NCBI GenBank assembly: GCA_019058245.1
Contig: JAHPZJ010000013.1
Span: forward strand, 71,166-135,165
Source of the DNA: Promethearchaeota archaeon
GTDB lineage: Archaea; Asgardarchaeota; Lokiarchaeia; Sigyniarchaeales; SOKP01
DNA: 64,000 nt
Direction: 5' to 3'
Under the pieces are notes generated by a model. That model was not told the origin of the DNA, ran no database searches, and saw only the letters and a list, made by a program, of their open reading frames with translations. The position numbers were made by a program, and so were the translations under genes. This document shows positions 46,092-53,953 of this stretch, piece after piece (within the stretch, counting starts at the first letter, position 1; each line of letters begins with the position of its first letter).

Positions 46092-46532
46092 ATGCCATCA
46101 GATAATTTAGATAAATGGGTAGAAGAGATTCAGAAAGAGATTTTCGAAGAAGAAGTTAAGAGATATAATAAATATATTGTTGAATTGTTTCAAGATCCAA
46201 AAAATTGGGGTAAACCTCCTGAAGATCAAATAAGTGCATGGCATGCTTATGAAGGAAGTTGCGGTGATACTATGCAATTCTTTTTGAAGATAAAAGAAAA
46301 CATTATTGAAAAAGCCAATTTTATTACAGATGGCTGTGGTGCTACTATAGCAGCAGGAAGCCAAATTACTATGATGGTTGAGGGAAAATCCTTAGAATTT
46401 GCAGAAAAATTAAAACCTATTGATATAGATAACGCTTTACAAGGTTTACCCGATGATCATAAACATTGTGCGGAATTAGCAGTAACTACTTTAAAACGTG
46501 CAATTGAGAAATACAAGATCCAAAATCCTTGA
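46092..46532 (+). CDS. IscU/NifU-like iron-sulfur scaffold
   Basis: A 146-residue scaffold of the IscU fold. Three candidate cluster ligands are GSCGDTMQFFL, ITDGCGATIAAGSQI and DHKHCAELAVTTL, as in IscU and NifU N-domains. The segment before the first cysteine is longer than in bacterial IscU. It builds [2Fe-2S] or [4Fe-4S] clusters, probably for the Mrp carrier encoded 87 bases upstream. No IscS desulfurase is in this window. Confidence 0.88.
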   Translation: MPSDNLDKWVEEIQKEIFEEEVKRYNKYIVELFQDPKNWGKPPEDQISAWHAYEGSCGDTMQFFLKIKENIIEKANFITDGCGATIAAGSQITMMVEGKSLEFAEKLKPIDIDNALQGLPDDHKHCAELAVTTLKRAIEKYKIQNP

Positions 46533-46550
46533 TTTGTTTTTTTTAATAAT

Positions 46551-47486
46551 ATGAAATATATATATGGTCCCGTTCCTAGTAGGAGATTAGGAAATTCCTT
46601 GGGAATTGATCCACTTCCTTCGAAGACATGCAATTATCAATGTATATATTGTCAATTAGGGAAAACAACTAATTTTACTAATATTAGAAAAAATTTTTTT
46701 CCTAAAGAAGAAATAATATTAGAAATGGAAAAGGCTATAGAATTACATGATAATTCAATAGATTATATTACATTTGTAGGGAGTGGTGAACCCACCTTAT
46801 ATAAGGACTTAAAAGACTTATTAATAAAAGCAAAAGAGTTCTCTAAAAAACCAATTGCAGTCATTACAAATGGAAGTCTACTTAATAATAAAGAAGTTCA
46901 AGATGCTTTAATGCATTCAGATCTGGTTTTACCAAGCCTAGATGCGGGAAATGAACAAATATTTATTAGGATCAATCGTCCTCATCCTTCAATCAACTTT
47001 GAAGATATGATTGATGGTTTTATAAATTTTAGGAATATTTTTTATGGTAAATTCTGGATTGAAGTTATGTTAATAAGAGGAGTAAATGATTCAAAAAAAG
47101 AACTTCTAAAAATTAAAGAAAAGATAGACTTAATAAACCCTAATAGAATTGATATTAATGTTCCAATAAGGCCACCTGTAGAAAAATGGGTAAAAATTCC
47201 TGATAAAGAGACACTTTCATTTTTGAATAAGATCTTCGTTGATTATAAAAATATTAATTTTCCTGAGGAAGGAAAATTTAGTATTTATTCATCAGACTTG
47301 GAAACGGAACTATTATCAATACTTGAAAGACATCCAATGAGGCAAGATCAAATTATTAAAACATTTAGTTCTGCTAAATTTACTGAAGATGAAATAATTA
47401 CACAATTAGAACAACTTAAATCTCTAAAAAAGATAAAAGATATTCTATATAACAATCAAATATTTTGGATATTAGAAATAAATTAA
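46551..47486 (+). CDS. Radical SAM protein
   Basis: A 311-residue radical SAM enzyme. The cluster motif is CNYQCIYCQLG (CxxxCxxC), preceded by the family opening YGPVPSRRLGNSLG. The glycine strand SGEPTLYKDL follows. It belongs to the group of archaeal radical SAM proteins that accompany iron-sulfur and tRNA-related genes. It closes the Mrp-IscU run and is convergent with the DtxR gene. Its substrate is not known. The C-terminal 70 residues look like a small winged helix (ERHPMRQDQIIKTF). Confidence 0.85.
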   Translation: MKYIYGPVPSRRLGNSLGIDPLPSKTCNYQCIYCQLGKTTNFTNIRKNFFPKEEIILEMEKAIELHDNSIDYITFVGSGEPTLYKDLKDLLIKAKEFSKKPIAVITNGSLLNNKEVQDALMHSDLVLPSLDAGNEQIFIRINRPHPSINFEDMIDGFINFRNIFYGKFWIEVMLIRGVNDSKKELLKIKEKIDLINPNRIDINVPIRPPVEKWVKIPDKETLSFLNKIFVDYKNINFPEEGKFSIYSSDLETELLSILERHPMRQDQIIKTFSSAKFTEDEIITQLEQLKSLKKIKDILYNNQIFWILEIN

Positions 47487-47525
47487 ATCTATAATTCTGT
47501 TTAATAAATAAAAGTATTTGAACAC

Positions 47526-47906
47526 TTAATATTCAAGAAGTAGATCTTCTAAAGCATTAGTTACTTCAGGATTAAGATGATGCTCAATTTCACAAGATAA
47601 TTTTTCTACAATTGAATTATTTTTTAATTTAAGAACATTTCTAAAAAACCTAGATAAGCAATTATAGTTTTTGAGAGTGTTCTGAGCAATTTCCCTTCCT
47701 TTTTTAGTTAATCTTAGAGCTTTTCTAGGCTTCCAATTTATAAAACCATTCTTTTGTAGATTATATAACATGTTAGTAACTGAAGATGGTTTAACTTTTA
47801 AAAATTTAGAAATTTCGGAATTACAAGTCCAACCGCCTTTATTATTCTTAGCAATTAGATAAATTGCTTTTAGATAATCCTCATAACTTTCATAGATTTC
47901 TGACAT
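47526..47906 (-). CDS. DtxR/MntR-family metal-dependent repressor
   Basis: A 126-residue regulator. The N-terminal winged helix (YEDYLKAIYLIAKN, SEISKFLKVKPSSVTNML) is the DtxR/IdeR DNA-binding domain. The dimer and metal domain is shortened but has CEIEHHLNPEVTNALEDLL, a region that carries the metal ligands (Glu/His). It probably senses Fe(II) or Mn(II) and represses uptake or cluster genes. It lies 47 bases downstream of the DUF5320 gene, in the same unit, whose promoter carries an operator box. That makes it the prime candidate to bind TGAATAATTATTCA. Confidence 0.87.
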   Translation of the reverse strand: MSEIYESYEDYLKAIYLIAKNNKGGWTCNSEISKFLKVKPSSVTNMLYNLQKNGFINWKPRKALRLTKKGREIAQNTLKNYNCLSRFFRNVLKLKNNSIVEKLSCEIEHHLNPEVTNALEDLLLEY

Positions 47907-47953
47907 TTTGAAACCTTTATTGAAATAACTTAAAAATTTAAAAAAAAAATAAT

Positions 47954-48322
47954 TTATTCTTTATTTTCTAATTCTGAAATTCTTTTAGAGATATTGTCGA
48001 GAGCATTTTTAATTCCGTTCATTTCATTTTCTAGATAATCCTTTTCTTGTTTGAGCATGGTTAACTGATTTTCTGGTGTTGAAACTGGTAATGATGCTGC
48101 AGGATAAGGAGGATACACCGGATCTCTATAACCATAACCCAAGCCCCAGCCATAACCTCCGCCTCTACCATATCCAAAACCTCTGCCTCTTCCCCAGCCT
48201 CTACCATATCCCATACCAGGACCTCTTGTATATCCTGGTGATTCAAAACCAGCACAATATCCTAAAGCTCTACCTGTCATTGGACCTAATCCTCTAGGTC
48301 CTGTTCTATCTCCACCGGGCAT
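47954..48322 (-). CDS. DUF5320-type Gly/Arg/Tyr-rich protein
   Basis: A 122-residue protein with the family start MPGGDRTGPRGLGPMTGRAL. A low-complexity tract follows (GYGRGWGRGRGFGYGRGG, about 35-65) and then a C-terminal coiled coil (KQEKDYLENEMNGIKNAL, about 90-120). A single cysteine is in GYCAGF. The family accompanies NifX and Mrp genes in archaea; its role is unknown, perhaps cluster storage or scaffold. An operator box lies 29 bases upstream of the ATG. AGAGGTT is the ribosome site. Confidence 0.8.
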   Translation of the reverse strand: MPGGDRTGPRGLGPMTGRALGYCAGFESPGYTRGPGMGYGRGWGRGRGFGYGRGGGYGWGLGYGYRDPVYPPYPAASLPVSTPENQLTMLKQEKDYLENEMNGIKNALDNISKRISELENKE

Positions 48323-48350
48323 ATTTTTTTTTAACCTCTATTAATTTTTA

Positions 48351-48364
48351 TGAATAATTATTCA
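48351..48364. promoter_or_regulatory. TGAATAATTATTCA operator box (perfect)
   Basis: The palindrome lies 29 bases upstream of the DUF5320-DtxR unit, so it may mediate autoregulation of the DtxR-like repressor. Confidence 0.62.
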
Positions 48365-48411
48365 CTATATAATCTCATTATATATTATGTTGGCAAGTTA
48401 TTTAAACATTA

Positions 48412-48425
48412 TGAATAATTATTCG
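48412..48425. promoter_or_regulatory. Operator box variant
   Basis: TGAATAATTATTCG (13 of 14) lies between the DUF5320-DtxR unit and the DsrE gene. Confidence 0.5.
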
Positions 48426-48619
48426 AAAAAAAAAATTTTATATTTAATATTTTATAATTAATTTCAGCAGATTATTGATATTTATATCAATAGGCATAAC
48501 TTTTTCTTTTAAAATATAGAAGGGAGATTTAATACATTGAAAATCTCTGTTTTCGTAGCTTATATTTAAAAAAAAATAGTATTAATATTATAAAAATAAA
48601 AAATCAAAGGTGATAATTT

Positions 48620-48985
48620 ATTAATCAAGAAAAAAAACATATTTTATATGTTCAAACTAGTCATGACCCCGAACGACAATATTCACCATTAGTATTAGCT
48701 CAAACTGCTAAAGCAATGGATATTGAAGCTACTGTTTATTATTTAGGCACGGCATTAAGAATACTAAAACCTGGAGAAGCTGAAAAAATAAAACTTGGTG
48801 CTTTTCCAAGTGTAAAGGAAATGATTGATAAAACTTTGGAGCAAGGAATAAAGATATTAGTTTGTGAGGCATCAAAAAGAATGTTAGGATGGGAAAAAGT
48901 AGATTTAATTCCAGGTGTGAAAATTGTTGGAGCTGCGACATTAAATGATTTAGTATTAGAAGTAGATGCAACTCAATGGTTTTAA
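48620..48985 (+). CDS. DsrE-family sulfur-relay protein with AUU start
   Basis: A 121-residue DsrE/DsrF-like protein, thought to carry persulfide sulfur. The first strand HILYVQTSHDPERQYSP and the turn AQTAKAMDIEATVYYLG are the family opening. A conserved cysteine is in KILVCEASKRML. The first ATG (48716) would remove that opening strand and loop. GGTGA (48609-48613) lies six bases before ATT 48620, which is in frame and right after a TAA, giving MNQEKKHILYVQTS. It lies 195 bases from a pair of operator boxes and upstream of FeoA. Confidence 0.78.
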   Translation: MNQEKKHILYVQTSHDPERQYSPLVLAQTAKAMDIEATVYYLGTALRILKPGEAEKIKLGAFPSVKEMIDKTLEQGIKILVCEASKRMLGWEKVDLIPGVKIVGAATLNDLVLEVDATQWF

Positions 48986-49246
48986 ACTGAAAAATTTATA
49001 TCAACTTTTAAATTTTTAAAGCATATAAAAATCGTTAGAAATGTTTAAAAGTCGTTATGTATTATATTGATTTAGTAAAATATCTTCATAAATATTAAAT
49101 TTATATATTTATGTGTGGTATATTAATTTAAAGATAAAATAATTTTTAATTTTTTTATATTATTTATTAATAATTTGATACGCCTAAATTTTAATTCAAT
49201 GAATAATTCAATTATTATAGAAGAACAATGATCTTGGTGAAAGTAA

Positions 49247-49546
49247 ATTAATAATTTTTTATCAAAAGAAAAAGATAAGGAGACCGTTTTTTCTGCTCCG
49301 CTGATTAAATGTTTAACAGAATGTAAAAAAGAAGAAGAAGTTACTATAGTAAGTGTAAGAGCAGGTTATAACGCAAAAAGACGTCTTGCAAATTTAGGAA
49401 TTGTTCCAGGAGTAAAAATTAAAAAAAAACAATCTGCTCCTATGAGAGGACCTTTACAAATTATTGTTAAAGGAACATCCTTAGTAATCGGAAGGGGTTT
49501 AGCAGCAAAAATCTTTGTAAAATGCGATCCGAGTTGTGTACTATAG
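49247..49546 (+). CDS. feoA: FeoA-like protein with AUU start
   Basis: A 99-residue SH3-like FeoA protein. The core is EEEVTIVSVRAGYNAKRRLANLG, then IVPGVKIKKK and GPLQIIVKGTSLVIGRGLAAKIFV. It modulates the FeoB iron transporter. No ATG, GTG or TTG lies in frame before the core; the first ATG is at residue 65. GGTGA (49236-49240) is six bases before ATT 49247, giving MNNFLSKEKD. A TAA is in frame at 49244. A short TGAATAATTCA is at 49200-49210. FeoB follows after 72 bases. Confidence 0.85.
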   Translation: MNNFLSKEKDKETVFSAPLIKCLTECKKEEEVTIVSVRAGYNAKRRLANLGIVPGVKIKKKQSAPMRGPLQIIVKGTSLVIGRGLAAKIFVKCDPSCVL

Positions 49547-49618
49547 AGAACTAAAATAATTTTTATTAATATTTCATAAGAGGATTCTAAGTCAAGATAT
49601 AAACTAATAATAGAAATT

Positions 49619-51772
49619 ATGAGTTGTAATTTACCAAAAAGAAAAAAACGATTTAATCAAGAAATACATAATTATTCAATTAATATTGCATTAGCTGGTA
49701 ATCCAAATGTAGGGAAATCAGTTATATTTAACCAGTTAACAGGTCTTTCACAGACGATAGGAAATTGGCCTGGAAAAACTGTAGAGAAAATGGAAGGTTA
49801 TTTAGATTTTCTTGGTTATCATTTCAATATTGTAGATCTTCCTGGTATCTATTCATTATCAACATATAGTATTGAAGAGATTGTAAGTAGAGAATATATT
49901 ATCTCGGAAGAAGTTGATTTAATCATAAATGTAATTGATGCTACCAATTTGGAACGTAATTTATTTTTCACATTTCAACTTTTAGAGTTAAATGTCCCAA
50001 TTATTATTGCAATTAATCAAATGGATATTTTGCATAAGAGAAATATGGATATTGATTTTGAAAAACTAGAAAGTATATTTAAATTGCCAGTTCTCCCAGT
50101 AGTTGCAATTCATGGAATTGGAGTTCATCAACTACTTGAAGAAGCAATTGAAATGGTTGTATATAAACATCCACACTCACATCATAATAGCGACAGGTCC
50201 AAGAAATTTAATCATCATTCTCATGGTTATCATCGAACAGAACATATTCATAAAAGAGTAACATCGTGGTCATCATTAAAAAAAGAATTTAAATTTCCTA
50301 ATTTGTCCAATATTCTTTCCTTTGGAAAAGAAATTGAGTTAAAAGTTAAAGAAATTATAACCTCACTAGAGGATTATGAAAAACTTGATACTAATATAAA
50401 TTATCCTCTAAGGTTTTTGGCAATAAAACTTTTAGAAAATGATGATGAAATCAAAAAATTATTGGTAGATAATGAACCTTCCCCTCAAATAATACAAGTT
50501 GTTGAGAAATCTAGAAAAGAACTTGAAGATATTCATGGGGAGGATATTAATACTGTGATTTCATCAGAAATCTATAATAACATCCATAAAATTATTGATC
50601 AAGTTTTATTTGTGAAATCTGGTAAACAAGCTAAGAGAATTTCCATTGCTGACAGAATTGATCATCTTACTACCCATTCTATATGGGGATATATCATTTT
50701 GATATCTGTACTTTTCGGGACTTTTATGTTCACATTCATAATAGGCAATTTTTTTGGAGGTATATTAGATAATTTATATAGTGGATGGAGTGAAAGAATT
50801 TACTCCTTGTTTGGTGAAAATTCTCTGATTATAAAAATATTTTGGGATGGTGCGATGGGAGGTTTAATTGGCGCAATTGGTGGTGTTTTAGTATTTGTAA
50901 TTCCATTTTTTTTAATTATTGAAATCTTACAAGATTCTGGTTATTTACCGAGAGCTGCCTTTTTAATGGATAGGATCATGCACTCTCTCGGTGTTCATGG
51001 AAAAACAATTATTCCTATGATATTAGGCTTTGGATGTAATGTACCTGCTTGTGCAGGGTGTAGAATTATGGAAACTGAACGAGAAAAAAAAATATCTATT
51101 GTTTTAACATCTCTAGTTCCATGCGGAGCAACTATGACCGTAGTTATGGGTTTAGTAGGACGATACTTAGGTTTTGAATGGCTATTTTTGCTATTTGCGA
51201 TTAACTTTATAGTAATTTTGATTGTAGGCAGAATTCTAAATAAGATAATGCCCGGGACTTGTACAGAATTGATTATGGAAATGCATGAATATCGTGTTCC
51301 AAATTACAGTGTTATTGCTAAACAGACATGGCTAAGGACGAAAGAATTTGTAAATAAGGCTCTACCAATAATAGTTATTTTAGGAATTATTTTAGAAATA
51401 CTTTTGATTTTCAATGCTTTAGAACCAGTAAATTTTGTTTTATCACCTATTTCTGTACTTTGGCTGGGTTTACCTGTTACTGTTGGTGTATTTTTGATTT
51501 ATGGAATCTTACGTAAAGAGTTGACATTAGTACTTCTTGCTGTTTTTGCTCAAAATGTGGGATTAACAGTGTTAGAACTTTTGACTCCTATTCAGATGAT
51601 AGTATTTAGTTTAGTTACTATGCTTTATATCCCTTGTTTTGCTACAATTATCGTTATTGCTAAACAAACAAATTGGAAATACGCATTAAAAATATCTGCA
51701 ATGGAGATTGCTATAGCTTTGTTAATCGGAGGAATTATTAATTGGGGTTTCATTTTTATCTTTTCAATCTAA
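49619..51772 (+). CDS. feoB: Ferrous iron transport protein B
   Basis: A 717-residue GTPase-linked Fe(II) permease. The G-domain has GNPNVGKS, DLPG and NQMD. A histidine-rich loop (HPHSHHNSDR and HHSHGYHR) lies at about 183-210, unusual in position and probably metal-binding. Eight or so membrane helices follow, including the gate motifs GFGCNVPACAG and VPCGATMTVVMG. It imports ferrous iron in an anaerobe, fitting the iron-sulfur gene cluster. It pairs with FeoA upstream. Confidence 0.95.
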   Translation: MSCNLPKRKKRFNQEIHNYSINIALAGNPNVGKSVIFNQLTGLSQTIGNWPGKTVEKMEGYLDFLGYHFNIVDLPGIYSLSTYSIEEIVSREYIISEEVDLIINVIDATNLERNLFFTFQLLELNVPIIIAINQMDILHKRNMDIDFEKLESIFKLPVLPVVAIHGIGVHQLLEEAIEMVVYKHPHSHHNSDRSKKFNHHSHGYHRTEHIHKRVTSWSSLKKEFKFPNLSNILSFGKEIELKVKEIITSLEDYEKLDTNINYPLRFLAIKLLENDDEIKKLLVDNEPSPQIIQVVEKSRKELEDIHGEDINTVISSEIYNNIHKIIDQVLFVKSGKQAKRISIADRIDHLTTHSIWGYIILISVLFGTFMFTFIIGNFFGGILDNLYSGWSERIYSLFGENSLIIKIFWDGAMGGLIGAIGGVLVFVIPFFLIIEILQDSGYLPRAAFLMDRIMHSLGVHGKTIIPMILGFGCNVPACAGCRIMETEREKKISIVLTSLVPCGATMTVVMGLVGRYLGFEWLFLLFAINFIVILIVGRILNKIMPGTCTELIMEMHEYRVPNYSVIAKQTWLRTKEFVNKALPIIVILGIILEILLIFNALEPVNFVLSPISVLWLGLPVTVGVFLIYGILRKELTLVLLAVFAQNVGLTVLELLTPIQMIVFSLVTMLYIPCFATIIVIAKQTNWKYALKISAMEIAIALLIGGIINWGFIFIFSI

Positions 51773-51811
51773 TTTAAAATTTTATTTAAAAAATTTTTGA
51801 AATACTCCTCC

Positions 51812-52030
51812 TTACCATGCTGAATGATTCAATATAGCATTAGTAGGGCAAATATCTAAACAGGCCATGCAATCAGTACACTCTCCAATATTTTTGGCAA
51901 CAACTTTTCCATCTATTAGTTCATATACCTCTACAGGGCATACATTAACACATTCTTCTGCTCCTACGCAAAGATCAAGATCTATTTCAACCCAATGTTC
52001 ATCTTCTTCCCATTTCTTTACATTTACCAT
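51812..52030 (-). CDS. Two-cluster ferredoxin
   Basis: A 72-residue ferredoxin with two four-cysteine motifs (CVGAEECVNVCP and CTDCMACLDICP) for two [4Fe-4S] clusters; the first has a two-residue insertion in place of the third ligand spacing. A short acidic opening KKWEEDEHWVEIDLDL precedes them. It is a general low-potential electron carrier. It is convergent with FeoB. A weak operator-like TGAATAATTATATA lies 176 bases upstream at 52206-52219. Confidence 0.88.
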   Translation of the reverse strand: MVNVKKWEEDEHWVEIDLDLCVGAEECVNVCPVEVYELIDGKVVAKNIGECTDCMACLDICPTNAILNHSAW

Positions 52031-52390
52031 TTAATTTCTCCCATGTTTTTACAGGATATTAAAAGTTTAATTTTAATCAATAAAAAAATTTCTTAATAAG
52101 ATTAGAATTCTTGTTTTTTCTTAATAGACTTAAATAAATCCAAATTTTTTTCTAGATGATTTGTTAGAAGAAAATCTTTTTTAACTTTTTTATGCCCAAT
52201 AATTGTGAATAATTATATAAAATCGATTCAGAAGTTTTCTTAAATTTTAACACATCAGTCGTTTTTTAAATTTATTTATTTATTCAACTTTAGATTCATA
52301 AACATAATATTTATAAATATAAGTATCTCACTTTTTCTTTGATTTTTTCTTATAAGGGAAGAAATTTACAATTTAATTAAAAGTAAAAAG
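52031..52390. other. Intergenic region before the sugar ABC operon
   Basis: No gene in 360 bases. TGAATAATTATATA (52206-52219) matches the box at 12 of 14 positions and could serve the ferredoxin gene. AT-rich promoter sequence (AATATTTATAAATATA) precedes the solute-binding protein. Confidence 0.45.
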
Positions 52391-53860
52391 ATGAAAAAAA
52401 TGAAAAAAATAACAAATCATAAAATTTTCTTACTCTTGTTTTCATTTCTAATGATCCTTGGCTCCTCGTTCTTTATATTTCCTATTACAGCAGCTCCAGA
52501 ACCTAAAACATCTCAAATAAGTTTAAATATTGTTGTAACCAGTGAACAATATGCTTCTATAAATGATATAAAAGATGATTTTCTTGCCTCAGAGTATGGA
52601 AATGGAATAGACAGTGTAACTGTAACTTCTTCAGGTGATACAGCCAATGATCAATTAACCTATATACAAACTCGTATGGCAACACAAGACACATCATTGG
52701 ATGTTGTAGGAATGGATGTTGTCTGGACAGCTCTTTTTGCTGAAAATGGCTGGGTTATAAATTTGGATTCTTATTTAGAACCAAATGAAATGGATAATTA
52801 TATTGGTGGAATGGTAGATTCAGGGACATATAATGGAAGCCTGTGGGCATTTCCTTATTTCTTTAATTTAGGTGTTCTCTATTATCGCAAAGATTTATTG
52901 ACAAAATATGGCTATGATGAAACAGATTTTGATACTTGGGCTGAATTAAATGCAACAGCAAATGATATTTTAGAACAAGAAAATGATCCTAATTTAGTTG
53001 GATATGTAGCACAATTTGATAATTATGAAGGTGGAACAGTTAACTTTCAAGAATGGATTGGAAGCAATGGTGCAACAGCAATTTTTGATGCACAGGGTAA
53101 TCCTGATGTGACTTCAACAAAAATAATTGAAGCCTTAACCTTCTTAAAAGCATTAATTGCTACTTCTGCTACAACTGATTTAAGGACTACTGATTATATT
53201 ATTAATCGTGATGCATTAACTTATAATGAAGGAACATCAGAAGGAAAATGGTCAGATGGGGAAGCTATATTTTGTCGACAATGGCCATATGTGTATGGTA
53301 TTACTATCGATAATCCTGATTTGAATGCAACTGATGGAATGGGAACTTACACTCAATTTGGAGTAGCACCAATTCCTACATTTAGTGGTGCTGCAGATGA
53401 GAAATCTTCTTGTGTTGGTGGAGCAATTTTAGGAATTTCAGCATATAGTGAACATAAAGATGCAGCATATAATCTTACAAAATGGCTTTGTTCAAATTAT
53501 TCTCAATATTATGCATTAGATGAATATGCTCATCCTCCTGCGTTGAAAGAAACTTATACAACTATCCCTCCTGGTCAGGAATGGGTCGAGGATTTCTATC
53601 TTGCGTCAGGAGTAACTCTTGCTAGACCAAAGAACGAAAATTATCCAGATATTAGTAGCGCAATTTCAACTCGTTTTTCACAAATTATTAGTTGTCAAAG
53701 TACTCCAACTGCAGGAATGAATAATTTACAAAAAGACATTGAAGATATTTTAAACCCACCACCCGAAGTTGTCCCCGGTTATGAATTGTCGATATTATTA
53801 ATAGCAATTGCTTCTATGATGGCAATTATTATCGTTTTCAAGAAGAAGAAGATTTTTTAA
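52391..53860 (+). CDS. Sugar ABC transporter substrate-binding protein, C-terminally anchored
   Basis: A 489-residue family 1 extracellular solute-binding protein. A signal peptide spans about residues 12-35 (FLLLFSFLMILGSSFFIF). The mature part follows the MalE/UgpB layout (KIIEALTFLKALI, AIFCRQWPYVY, GGAILGISAYSEHKDAAYNL). A C-terminal segment PEVVPGYELSILLIAIASMM followed by lysines is a membrane anchor with a PGYE motif, like archaeal CTERM-type sorting tails. It binds a sugar or polyol outside the cell and heads the importer operon. Confidence 0.9.
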   Translation: MKKMKKITNHKIFLLLFSFLMILGSSFFIFPITAAPEPKTSQISLNIVVTSEQYASINDIKDDFLASEYGNGIDSVTVTSSGDTANDQLTYIQTRMATQDTSLDVVGMDVVWTALFAENGWVINLDSYLEPNEMDNYIGGMVDSGTYNGSLWAFPYFFNLGVLYYRKDLLTKYGYDETDFDTWAELNATANDILEQENDPNLVGYVAQFDNYEGGTVNFQEWIGSNGATAIFDAQGNPDVTSTKIIEALTFLKALIATSATTDLRTTDYIINRDALTYNEGTSEGKWSDGEAIFCRQWPYVYGITIDNPDLNATDGMGTYTQFGVAPIPTFSGAADEKSSCVGGAILGISAYSEHKDAAYNLTKWLCSNYSQYYALDEYAHPPALKETYTTIPPGQEWVEDFYLASGVTLARPKNENYPDISSAISTRFSQIISCQSTPTAGMNNLQKDIEDILNPPPEVVPGYELSILLIAIASMMAIIIVFKKKKIF

Positions 53861-53953
53861 TAAAGAAATAAAGAATTAATAATTAAATACTATTTTTTTT
53901 TTCATTTGATATTTTATATTTGATAGAATGATAATTGTTTTAATGAAATAAAA

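Noticed and set aside
49200..49210. TGAATAATTCA upstream of FeoA as a full operator box.
   Set aside because: It lacks three central bases, so it is listed only as a weak form.
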